From Verrucomicrobium sp. BvORR034 (GTDB lineage Bacteria > Verrucomicrobiota > Verrucomicrobiia > Verrucomicrobiales > Verrucomicrobiaceae), in NCBI RefSeq assembly GCF_000739635.1, contig NZ_BATQ01000179.1:40943-104942 (forward strand): DNA of 64,000 nt. Reading direction: 5' to 3'. The notes under the pieces were generated by a model, which had not been told where the DNA came from, searched no databases, and saw nothing but the letters and a program-made list of their open reading frames with translations. Both the position numbers and the translations under genes were made by a program. Below, piece after piece: positions 16,049 through 25,900 of the stretch. Numbering within the stretch: position 1 is the stretch's first letter; every line of letters starts with the position of its first letter.

Positions 16049-16130
16049 CAGGCTGAAGCCTGTACTCCGTACAGATCCAGATCCAACACCTTGACCACTG
16101 ACGCACCGCCTACTGACGCACTGGCTCAAG
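16049..16130 (+). repeat. Intergenic repeat module B, copy 3
   Basis: Palindrome CAGGCTGAAGCCTG at 16049-16062, then TACTCCGTACAG, ACACCTTGACC and CCTACTGACGCACTGGCTC. It ends at the 3' end of the regulator gene and supplies its last codons or stop region. The 15917-16048 gap before it holds no gene. Confidence 0.7.
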
Positions 16131-16830
16131 TCGCCCAACCTTCGTTGTTGTTGTGCTGGAGGAACTTGATCACAGCCTCGGTACGGGAGCGCACGTGGAG
16201 CTTCTGATACACGCCCTTTAGATAGTCCCGCACAGTTTCGTAGCTCAACGAGAGCTCAAAGGCGACCTCCTTGGGCACCATGCCCTGGGCCAGGCGTTCC
16301 AGGATCTGGGTCTCGCGCGGGGTGAGACCGGGGATGGGAGCCTTCTCCGTCTTGGGCGGTTCCTGGAAGGATTGGATGAGCAGTCGGGCGATCTCCTGGC
16401 TGAGCGGAGCCCCGCCCTCACTGGCGGAGCGGATGCCGCCAACGATGTCTTCTGGCTTGGAGCCCTTGAGCAGATACCCGTGAGCCCCGGCCCGCAGGGC
16501 GGCAAAGACCTTGGCGGGATCATCGTGCACGGTGAGCACGACAAAGGCAGCGCTGATCATCTTGCGGGACAACACGGCGATCAGCTCCGCACCGGACATC
16601 AGGGGCAGCTCCAGATCCACCACGACCACATCCGGCTCAAATTCAGGCAGCTCCCGCAGGGCCGACTCCGCATCCGCCCAAGCCCCTACAAACTGGCAGT
16701 TGTGCTCCGGTTTGCCGAGCAGCCGCTCGATGAAGGTCCGGACGACTTTATCGTCCTCCACCACCGCGACACGAAGGGTGCGGGGAGGCTTGCTGTCATC
16801 CTGCTTCACCTTGCGAGCACCACTTTCCAT
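16126..16830 (-). CDS. NarL/FixJ-type response regulator (REC + LuxR HTH)
   Basis: 234 aa from ATG 16830; the upstream open frame to 16998 lies in repeat DNA and is excluded. Receiver domain about residues 18-140: E25/D26/D27 (VVEDDKV), phospho-acceptor D72 (VVVDLELPL), T100, K122 (YLLKGSK). LuxR helix-turn-helix at about 168-225: LTPRETQILERLAQG and LSYETVRDYLKGVYQKL. About one third identical by eye to the regulator at 10014 in the helix-turn-helix region. It follows the hybrid kinase gene (17170) on the same strand after a 339-base repeat-filled gap, so it may be the kinase's output, although the kinase has its own receiver. Targets are unknown. Confidence 0.88.
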   Translation of the reverse strand: MESGARKVKQDDSKPPRTLRVAVVEDDKVVRTFIERLLGKPEHNCQFVGAWADAESALRELPEFEPDVVVVDLELPLMSGAELIAVLSRKMISAAFVVLTVHDDPAKVFAALRAGAHGYLLKGSKPEDIVGGIRSASEGGAPLSQEIARLLIQSFQEPPKTEKAPIPGLTPRETQILERLAQGMVPKEVAFELSLSYETVRDYLKGVYQKLHVRSRTEAVIKFLQHNNNEGWAT

Positions 16831-16907
16831 GTGTTCATATAAATCATAATGCCGATAGGTTGCCACAAAAAAGTGTGCGGCGTTCTCTGTATTGGCGGCG
16901 CAAACGA

Positions 16908-16964
16908 TCTGCTTCGCGGAGACACAAGACTTGAAGACACAAGACTCAAGCCCTGAGCTGACGC
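16908..16964 (+). repeat. Intergenic repeat module A, copy 2
   Basis: TCTGC-TTC-GCGGA hairpin (one G-T pair), then GACACAAGACTTGAAGACAC, AAGACTCAAG and CCCTGAGCTGACGC. It lies upstream of the regulator gene, in the opposite orientation to the copy at 17163. Confidence 0.8.
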
Positions 16965-16986
16965 TTGAGGGAGAGGCCCAAGAAGA

Positions 16987-17040
16987 GCGCAACGTCATGG
17001 GACGCTCGGGGCGGATCGGGACAGGAATGTCCCTCGCTCC
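16987..17040 (-). repeat. Intergenic repeat module C, copy 2
   Basis: Minus strand: GGAGCGAGGGACATTCCTGT, then CCCGATCCGCCCCGAGCGTC and CCATGACG. The GGGACA/TGTCCC hairpin is kept. Confidence 0.7.
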
Positions 17041-17080
17041 TCTTACTGACCGCTCCGTTGAGAGATTTCTGTGACCTGCT

Positions 17081-17158
17081 CAGGCTGAAGCCTGGACTCC
17101 GTACGGCTTCAGCCCCAACACCTTGACGCACTGCCCACTGACGAACCGACGCACTGGC
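17081..17158 (+). repeat. Intergenic repeat module B, copy 4
   Basis: CAGGCTGAAGCCTG palindrome at 17081-17094, then GGACTCCGTACGGCTTCAG, AACACCTTGACGCACTGCCC and ACTGACG. It runs almost directly into module A at 17163. Confidence 0.7.
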
Positions 17159-17162
17159 CATG

Positions 17163-17219
17163 CACCAGCTCAAGTCTTGCGTCTTGTGTCTTCAAGTCTT
17201 TTGTCTCCCGCGAAGCGGG
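17163..17219 (-). repeat. Intergenic repeat module A, copy 3 (inside the hybrid kinase 3' end)
   Basis: Minus strand: CCCGC-TTC-GCGGG hairpin, then AGACAAAAGACTTGAAGACA and CAAGACGCAAGACTTGAGCT. The stop codon of the hybrid kinase (TGA at 17170-17172) and its last roughly 15 codons lie within it. Confidence 0.85.
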
Positions 17220-19743
17220 CGAGGCTGGCGACGATGGTGAGCAGTTCCAGAGCGTGCACAGGCTTGGCGAGGTGCATCTGGAAACCCTCGGTGATGGCCT
17301 TGATGCGGTCCTCAGCGCGGGTGTAGGCGGTGAGGGCCACGGCGGGGATGTTTCCGCCTTGGTCCGCAGGGAGAGCTCTCACGGCGCGGATGAATTCGTA
17401 CCCGTCCTGCGGATGCATGCCGATGTCGCTGATCAGAATGTCGGCCGGGGCCTCGGCCAGGAGCCTCAGCCCTCCGGTCATGGAGCCCTCGGTGCGCACC
17501 ACCGCGCCCGCCAGTGTCAGCATGCGGGCGATCGCGCCGCGCGCGTCCACCTCATCATCCACGACAATCAAGTGCACACCATCGAGTCGCGGCAGAGGAA
17601 TCTCCGGCAACTCCCCTTCTGGTGAAGCTGGGTGGCGGCGAGGCTCATCAGCAGGCTCTGAGTGCAGGGGCAGGAGAGGAAAGGTGACGATGAACGTGGA
17701 GCCCTGGCCGAGACCCGCGCTCTTCACGCGGGCCGTCCCGCCATGCAGCTCAATGAGGTGCTTAACAATGGCCAGCCCCAGCCCCAGACCGCCATGCTCC
17801 CGCGTGGAGGTGGAGTCCGCCTGACGGAAGCGCTCGAACACATGCGGGAGGAAATCGGGCGCGATCCCCCGCCCGGTGTCGGTGACGGCGACTTCCAGAT
17901 GCGAGTTCACCCGCTCCAGCAAGATCTGCACCCGTCCTCCCTGTGGAGTAAACTTGATCGCGTTGTTCAGCAGGTTCCAGAAGATCTGCTGCACCCGTGC
18001 TGGATCCCCGGAAATGGGTCGCGCCAGCGGATCCAACATTGCACTGAGCCGGATGCCCTTGGCCTGAGCGGCTGGTTTCAGGGTCTCCAGCGTGTTGTCG
18101 ATGAGCGGGCCAATTTCCATCTTCTGCACGTCCAGGCGGACCTTGCCGGAGAGGATGCGGCTCATGTCCAGCAGATCCTCAATGATGCGGGTCTGCGCCC
18201 GGGCGCTGCGGTCAATGACCTCCAGCCCCTGCTTGAGGTCTTCCGCCGTGACGTCGTCCATCTGGAGGATCTGCGTCCAGCCCAGGATGGATTGCAGCGG
18301 CGTCCGCAGCTCATGCGAGAGCGTTGCCAGGAACTCATCCTTGAGCCGACTTTGGCGGATGACCTCCTCCGCAGACTGGCGCACGGCCTCCTCCGCCCGG
18401 CGCTGCTCGGACACATCGCGGGAGGTGGAAGTGAGCCGGGTGATGCGGCCGGTGGCATCTCGCAGGGGCGTGACCAGCACGTCCCACCATCTGACGGTGC
18501 CCTTGGCCGTGATGCCCGGCCCCTGGAAGCGGCCCGTCTCCCCTCGCAAGGCCACCTCAATCGCGGCGGTCACCCGGCCGCGCATTTCCTCCGGCCAGAT
18601 CTCCACCCAGGGCTTGAGTCGCACAGACTCGAAGTCATCGATCTCGCACAGCTTCGCGCCAGGTGGGTTCATGGAAAGCAGCCTGCCCTCCAGATCCAGC
18701 ACTTTTACACAGTCCGCCGTGCTGTTGAGGATGCTGGAGCTCAGCTCCTCGCTCTCTTGCAGCGCCTTTTGCATGGCGCGCTGCTGCTCCACCTCTGCCT
18801 GGAGACTCGTGTAGAGCTTCGCATTGTCCAGCGCCATGGCCGCGTGCACAGCGACTGCCACCACCAGGGTCTCTGCCTCAGACGTGAAGATGCCGGGCTC
18901 TGGATGACCAAAGAACAGTCCACCGATCACGGACTGGTTCTGGGAGACCACTGGTACCGCCAGATAGCTGCGCACCGGCAAGTGCCCCTTGGGCATGCCA
19001 TGGTGAGGGGCCATGCGGCCGTAGCGCGGATCCTGTAGCACATCATCGATGCGCACCGGCCCCTGCCCGGAGAAGGTGGGTTCAAAGATGGGCGTGTTTC
19101 GCGGCATGCCGAACTTCTCAAACGCCTCCCGCGGTGCGCCGGAAAGAGTGTAAAGCATGTACGACTCCCCCTGCGCGTTGACCACATTGTAGAAGAAAGC
19201 GCCAAAGGCAGCCCCGCTCAACTCCCGCCCCGCATCCGTGACGGCCTGCACCACCTTCTGCACATCCTTCTCGCCCGTGAGGTCCAGCCCCAGGCGGTTC
19301 AGCACCTGCAGCTTCTTCTTCTCCGCCTGCAGGGCCGCCTCAGTGCGCCGGCGGGAGGTGATGTCTCGAACCACCTTGGAAGCTCCCATGATCTGACCTT
19401 CCGCATTTTTCACCGGGGAGATGGTCAGGGAGACATCCACCATGCTGCCGTCCTTCCGCTGACGCCGGGTGTCGAAGTGATCCACCCGCTCACCAGAGCG
19501 GATCTTGCGCAGGATTTCCGCCTCTTCCGTCTGAAGATCTTGCGGAATGAGCCGCAGCACCGACTGGCCGATCATTTCCTCGGCCGTGTAGCCAAAGATG
19601 CGCTCCGCTGCGCGGTTCCAACTTGTGACCGTGCCGTTGAGATCCTTGCTGATGATTCCGTCGTCGGAAGAATCGATGATGGCGGATAGCAGGGATTCCA
19701 AGGACGGAAATCCCGGGAGAACCCTTGTGGCGTCGTGAGTCAT
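17170..19743 (-). CDS. Soluble hybrid histidine kinase (PAS-GAF-PAS-HisKA-HATPase-REC)
   Basis: 857 aa from ATG 19743; the open frame to 19947 overlaps the giant operon's terminator and is rejected. No signal peptide or membrane helix, so cytoplasmic. Domains: PAS about 15-130 (SSDDGIISKDLNGTVTSWN), GAF about 145-305, PAS about 330-445, HisKA with phospho-acceptor H477 (FLATLSHELRTPL), HATPase with N594 (NLLNNAIKF) and DTGRGI at 622-627, and a C-terminal receiver about 722-842 with D729/D730, phospho-acceptor D773 (LISDIGMHP) and K827. The closing residues (RFAGDKRLEDTRRKT) come from repeat module A. The receiver and the neighbouring regulator at 16126 suggest a phosphorelay, but the signal is unknown. 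ATG is preceded by ACTCCTCCTCA. Confidence 0.9.
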   Translation of the reverse strand: MTHDATRVLPGFPSLESLLSAIIDSSDDGIISKDLNGTVTSWNRAAERIFGYTAEEMIGQSVLRLIPQDLQTEEAEILRKIRSGERVDHFDTRRQRKDGSMVDVSLTISPVKNAEGQIMGASKVVRDITSRRRTEAALQAEKKKLQVLNRLGLDLTGEKDVQKVVQAVTDAGRELSGAAFGAFFYNVVNAQGESYMLYTLSGAPREAFEKFGMPRNTPIFEPTFSGQGPVRIDDVLQDPRYGRMAPHHGMPKGHLPVRSYLAVPVVSQNQSVIGGLFFGHPEPGIFTSEAETLVVAVAVHAAMALDNAKLYTSLQAEVEQQRAMQKALQESEELSSSILNSTADCVKVLDLEGRLLSMNPPGAKLCEIDDFESVRLKPWVEIWPEEMRGRVTAAIEVALRGETGRFQGPGITAKGTVRWWDVLVTPLRDATGRITRLTSTSRDVSEQRRAEEAVRQSAEEVIRQSRLKDEFLATLSHELRTPLQSILGWTQILQMDDVTAEDLKQGLEVIDRSARAQTRIIEDLLDMSRILSGKVRLDVQKMEIGPLIDNTLETLKPAAQAKGIRLSAMLDPLARPISGDPARVQQIFWNLLNNAIKFTPQGGRVQILLERVNSHLEVAVTDTGRGIAPDFLPHVFERFRQADSTSTREHGGLGLGLAIVKHLIELHGGTARVKSAGLGQGSTFIVTFPLLPLHSEPADEPRRHPASPEGELPEIPLPRLDGVHLIVVDDEVDARGAIARMLTLAGAVVRTEGSMTGGLRLLAEAPADILISDIGMHPQDGYEFIRAVRALPADQGGNIPAVALTAYTRAEDRIKAITEGFQMHLAKPVHALELLTIVASLARFAGDKRLEDTRRKT

Positions 19744-19890
19744 TGAGGAGGAGTACAATAGGATGGGGATGTTTGCGAACTCTCCACACATCGGGATCGC
19801 ATCAAAACGCGGTCCGGATGTTTCGAGATTTCCGCATTCCGCATGGCCTGCGCCGGAGCAGGACACGGGCGTACAACCCTGCTTCCTTGG

Positions 19891-19940
19891 AAAAAACCAC
19901 CAACTGGCCCCGCTGTCACTCATCCCAGCGACAGCGGGGC
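19891..19940 (-). terminator. Intrinsic terminator of the 30-kb giant-protein operon
   Basis: GCCCCGCTGTC and GACAGCGGGGC form a perfect 11-bp stem with a 12-base loop (19907-19940). On the minus strand it is followed, after about ten bases, by TTTTTT. It lies 30 bases after the stop codon at 19970 and before the hybrid kinase gene. The rest of 19744-19969 shows no gene. Confidence 0.8.
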
Positions 19941-19969
19941 GCTCCACCCCAACTAAACCAAACCAAACT

Positions 19970-22900
19970 CTACCGCCGACGACGGCGGGCCATCATCAAC
20001 ACCAGTCCCGCGAACAAGAGCAAGGCTCTGCCGGGCTCCGGGGCCACCACTACCAGGACCCCCTCAGACAGGAACAGGCTGCGGTCCCAATGCAATCCTT
20101 CGGCGAGGGTGGGAAGAACGAGATCCGCATTCACATCCCACCCGTTGTTGTGGAGGGTGGCCCAGTTCATGAGGTCCAGCATGTCACCTTCCTGGAAGGT
20201 ATAGCCATCAGAATTGTCCACCACGATGATGGCCCCGGCTTCCAGGGTCAGATCACCGTAGAGGAGAATCTGGTCGTGAGCGCCGATGTTGTAGTTGAAG
20301 AGGCTCATGCCCCCGAAGCCGTTCTCGAAGTCCAGTCCGGCCAGATAGCCGCCGAGATTCTCGTAGATGCTGGGATCAAGTGCGAAGTTCCCATCGTTGA
20401 AGATACCGCCCGATGCAGACATCTCAAAGATGGCACGTGGAGATCCTGAAACCGCACCCCGCTTTAGATCGAGACTGCCCTCAATCGTCAACAACCCGAA
20501 CTTGGAGACGTCGTTGTCGCCAGCGTTGATCACACCGCTCTCTTTCACCACCACATTGGCATTCACCGTCCCGTATCCCCCAATCCGGCCGCCAGTAGCC
20601 TGCACCACGGGATTGTCATCCAGCCCGTCCAGGTATCCGGTCAGATTATTAAAGAAGACCGCACCTTGGGTCACGCTGACGCCACCAGCAAGAGTCACCG
20701 TGTTCCACAGAGTCGTCGTCCCCGCGCCAGATTTCACCATGGAGCCCTCCCCAGTGATTTCACCATTGAACTCTGTGTCCGATTCCGAGCTAACATGGAG
20801 ACGACCTTCCTCGGCGATCTCCACGTTGCTGTACATGAGGCTGCCTCCCGTGCCCACTTCAAGCGTGCCCTGACTGACCGTGGTGGTGCCCGACAAGGTG
20901 TTGGTGCCGGTCAGCACCTGGGTGCCGGTGCCCTCTTTCACCAGGGAAAGCCCGCCTATGCCGCTCGCGCCATCTTCGATGGAGCCGCCGTAGGTCGCGG
21001 TCTGGCCGTCAGCCACCTTCACCGTGAGAGTTGAGGGAGCACCGCCATCGTTGCCCACGGTCCCCAGGGCCCCGGCCAGGCCGCCCACGGTCTCCGACTC
21101 TCCGTTCAGGTCCCAGCGGCCGGAGCCCGCGAGGGTGACCACAGAGGTGTCCTGAATCTGGTGAGAAGCTCCCAAGCGAAGAATGCCGTTGGAGTTGACG
21201 GTGATGCCGCCGCTGATGGCGTTGACACCGACTGTCTTCATCAGCAGGAGCACGCCACCATTGATGGTGGTGTCACCCGTGTAGGTGTTGGCTCCTGATC
21301 CCGAGAAGACGAGGGTACCAGATCCGCTCTTCGTCAGGGCATGCTCGCTGGCGTAGAAGCCGCCCTCGGCATCCGTTACCGGATTGGTAATGGCACCGCT
21401 GAGAGTCAGACTGACGGCCCCATTGGTGACGTTGATCTCCCCGCCGCCGGAGAGCAATTCCACATTGCGCCCTGTGGTGGCATTGGAGCTGCCGTTGTAC
21501 TCCAGGGTCCCGTTGTTGAAGTACAGACCATTGGATCCGCCGCTGGACTGGCCCAGATTGCTGTCTCCCGTGTCAGAGATCTTGGACACGGCGAGGACAC
21601 CGCGGGTGCCGCCACCGGTGGAGCCGGTGATGTAGGTGCCGCCGCTGTAGGTATTGTTCCCCGTCAGCACGAGGCGTCCCGCCCCGGCCTTGGTCAGGGC
21701 CGTGTTCGACAGACCGTTGTTGGCAATAACCGACTCGATGGTGAAGGCCGAGCCCGTGTTGTTCTGGTGGATGATGAGTTCACCCCCGGCACCAGCAGAG
21801 CCCACCAGGGTGCCGCCGGTGATCTTCGAGACATTTCCCGCGACTGCGGAGGTGATGAGAATGCCTCCGCTGGAAACGGTGTTAGTGCCCTGAAGGGTCA
21901 GTGTCACGGTCGCCGCAGCATTGAAGCGCAGCGTATTGACCGTGAAGCCAGCAGCAGGAGACTGGCTGCTGGTGACGTCCACGTTGTTGCTGGCAGAGCT
22001 GAAGTTGTTCACCTGGTAGGAGCCTGTGGCCAGACCGCCAATGGTGATGTCCGATCCGCTTTCCCCGCTCACGGCCCAAGTGTTGCCGCCCCAGGTGAGA
22101 TACCCGCCAATGATACCATTGGAGTTGAGGGAGTCCGTGGTGATTGGTGCCGCCGAACTGTTGGTGATGTTCAAGGTGGCCCCGGTGCTCCGCTGAATCG
22201 TTTCCAAGTGGATCACCTGGTTCGTGTTTTGATGGGAGATGGCGGAGGCTCCAGCTTCCAGCTTCAGCCCGTTGGTGACGCGGAAGACGTTTGGAGTTGT
22301 CTGGTTGCCGCTGCCGTCACGAATCCAGCTGCCGCCCCGCAAGGTAATGTTCTTCGAGGGCGAGGAAACATTGTAGAACCGGAACGTGGCTCCGGAGTTG
22401 ACATAGACCGTCTTGGTGGAGTCGCCCAAGGCTCCGGCGCCACCACCGAAGGTGAAGTCCCCCTGCTTGACGAAGACATCGCCGAGATTGGTGGTTTGCC
22501 CGCCTTCATAGGTCACCTGCGCGGAGCCGATCTTGGTCAGGGCAAAGCCGTTGCCCTGCAAGGTCCCGTCCAGGTCGAGGCGCTTGCTGCTGTTGTTGAT
22601 GGTGGCATCCCCGGTGAGCACCAGATTCATGACCCGGACCTGGTCTGCCCCGCCCCGCAAAGCAGCCACATTGGCCAGCGTGAGCGCACCCTGGCGGTTG
22701 ACGCCTTCACCAGCAATGGAGATGAACTCGTTGTAAACACCCTCTGCCGCGAACTCGATGGTGGCTCCAGCGCTGACAATCGTGTTGCTGCCAGCGGCGG
22801 TGTTGCCGAGCGCGCCCGTGCTGGCCACGATGAGCTTCCCGCCTTCCACATGCGTAACACCGGTATAGGTGCTGTTCCCGCCCAGGGTGAGTGAGCCAGT

Positions 22901-25900
22901 GCCAGCCTTGGTCAGAGCCACGGCACCCGTGCCGTTCTGGATGACGCCGTAGAAGGCGCTGCTCTGGCCGTCCGCTCCCACCGTGATGACGGTCGGGGTG
23001 GCGCCGTTGTTCGTGATGACACCTGCGGTGGCTGTCGCCGCACTGGAAAGCTGGCTGACGCTGATGCTGTGACCGTTGAGGTCTAGCGTGCCTGCCTCCA
23101 CGGCGAGGCGGTTGCCATCTGCCAGCGCATCCGCGTGGTTCAGCCGGACGGTGCCGGAATTCACGGTCAGCCCACCGGTGAAAGTGTTGGCCGCGCTCAG
23201 TACCAGGGTGCCAGCGCCGCTCTTCGTCAGAGCCACCTGCCCGGTGCCGTTGTCCGCAATGGAGGCGGTGACGTTCAAGGTCCGGCCCGCCGAGTTCTGG
23301 TGGATCACCAGTTCCCCACGGGAGTCCGCGCTGGTACCGGCCGTGAGAGTGCCCCCGCCAATCTCGCTGTCAAAATCCCCACTCACCAGGAGACCGCCGG
23401 ATTCGATCCTCAGGGTGTGCCCACCCAGGTTCACCGTTGCCGCCGACTGTTGCGCCAGGTTCAAGGAATTAATGACCCGGTCAGCTCCGAGGGTGAACCC
23501 GCCGGTCTGCTTGATGTTCTGGACATAGGTCCAGGTGCTGTCGGCAGTGCCGATGGTGTAGTCGTCAGCGGTCATGGCCGTCACGCCGCGGCTGCCGTAC
23601 TTGGCAAACTCATTGCCGACGGTCACCCAGGCTCCGATCATGCCGTGGTCCAGACCGGACGGCGGAGTGTCAAAGACCACCTGATTGCGGCCGTCATCAA
23701 GACCCAGTCCGGCACCGGAAAAGTCGACTGTGGCGGAGTTGTTTCGGGACAGGGAGGCAAAGCGGAGCGTCGAGGACTGCCCATCGGCGGCCCGGGAGGT
23801 GGCCACCGTGCTGGCTCCGGACTCGAGCACGAGATCCCCGGCCGTCTCCGAGTAGCTGACAGTGCCACCGTCGTGGCTGAATTCCAGCCTGGCCCCGGTG
23901 AGAGACACGGCAGCCCCATCGTTGATCCGGTTCGAGGAGTTCGAACTGGCGGAATTGGTCAGTCGAAGGGTCCCGCCGGTGGTGATGACAATCTGGCCTG
24001 TGGCTCCGATGGACCCGGAACCTGCCAGCTCCAGCACCCCGGCCCGCACGGTGGTGGCGCCGGAATACGAGCTGGCCCCGGTGAGCGTGAGGATGCCGGA
24101 ATTGATCTTGGTCAGGGCCAGAATGCCGCCGTTGTTGCGCAGGATGCCTGAGAAGACGTCGTTCGTGGCATTGTTGACGGTCAGCGTGCTGGTGCCGTTG
24201 TTGCCGTTCTCAATGATGCCTTCACCGTTGATGCTGCGGATGCTGCCCACCGTTTCATTGAACCCAAACAACTGGAACGTGCCCGCCTGGGAGGCCGTGC
24301 CGCGGAAGTTCAGAACCGTGCCGGCATCTGCAATCTGGTCGTGCTGGGCCAGACGCAGGATGTCCTGGCTGCCGCCCTGGCCGTCGCCAATATTGACCTG
24401 GGTGTTGGCGGCGATGGCGTTCACGTACTGGTTCTTGTTCAGACGCAGGATGCCTGAGTTGATGGTGGTGCCTCCAGTGTAGGTGTTCGCTCCAGAACCC
24501 TGCAGCACCACCACGGAGCCGGGGCCCTCACCGGTGACCACCAGGCCGCCCACACCGCTGACCACGCCCGAGAGCGTCAGCACGCCATCGCGGGAGGTCA
24601 CCTGGGAGGTGGATGCCAGCGAGATCGAGCCGCTGAAGGTGTTGTTGCCCGCCTGGTTGCGGATCGCGCCCAGGGCATCCACCCCGATGCGATGGCCGCT
24701 GCCGTTGAGCACAAGGTTTTCCGCCACGGTGATGCCTCCTCGCACCTCCAGCGTGGCTCCTGCCAGCACGGTGGTGTTTCCTGCGGTCGTCCCCAGCGCC
24801 GTGGCATTGCGGATGTCCAGCACGCCCTGGGCCACCGTCACCGCGCCGGTGAAGGTGTTCGCACCGGAAAGGATGAGGCGTCCCACCCCGGACTTGGTCC
24901 AGGCACCGGAGCCAGCCATCACAGCAGAGATGGTCGTGCCCAGGGAGTCCACATAGGCGTGGTTGGTGGTGATCCAGGCGTTGTTGGTCACCGTGAGCGT
25001 TCCATCAGCGCCCGTTCCTGCGATGGTGTAGTAGCCGCTGCCCGCATCGTTGAAGGTTATGTTGTTCACCAGGATGCCGCCTGTGGCATTGATGGTCACG
25101 GTCCCGGCCGCTCCTGCTGCCGAGCCAAAGATCACGTTCTGGGTGCCGTCCGAGACAAAGGAGGTGTTGGACGAACCATTCCACCAGTGCATGTCCGGCC
25201 CTGTGGTCCAGGTGCCTGATCCGTCCTGGGCTCCTGTGGTGGCGGTATCGCTGTCCAAGGTAATGGCATTGGCGAGGACAACGATGGTGCCGTTCACCTT
25301 GAGGCGGCTGGTGTCCCAGTAGGTCCCCGCGCTATTGGTCAGGCCGAGGGAGGCGAGGTCCAGCAACAGGCTGTCCAGGTCGCGATCCACGACCGAAACA
25401 ACACCCCAGTCGATGAGTCTGAGGGATTCATTAACCTGCCACTGCAGGGCGGCATTGCCGTTGTTGAGGATGAGCTTGCCACCCAGTTCCACCGGGCTCG
25501 TGCCGGCAAACTTAATCTGGTCCACAGAGGACACGCTCCAGACGTCCATGCTGATCGTCCCCTGGCTGGAGAGGCCTCCGTTGAAGGTGAGGATCTGGGC
25601 AGCGGTCTGCCCAAAGTTGCCCACGCTCAACAGGCCACCCGTCTGGATAATGGTGTCGCCGCCGATGACGCCGTTCCCCGCGAGGGTGGCTGCGCTGGAG
25701 ACCGTGTGCAGCCCGCTTCCGGTGCGCGCGGTGGCCAGGGATCCCGCAGCCGTACCCGCGCCCACCTGCAAGGTGCCGGCGAGGACTTCGGTGGTGCCTG
25801 TGTAAGTGCTCGAACCGGAGAGAATCTGATAGCCCACTCCCGTCTTGGCGAGGGAGGTCGTGCCGCCGCCGTTCCCGTCTTCGATGATGCCCGCATAGCC

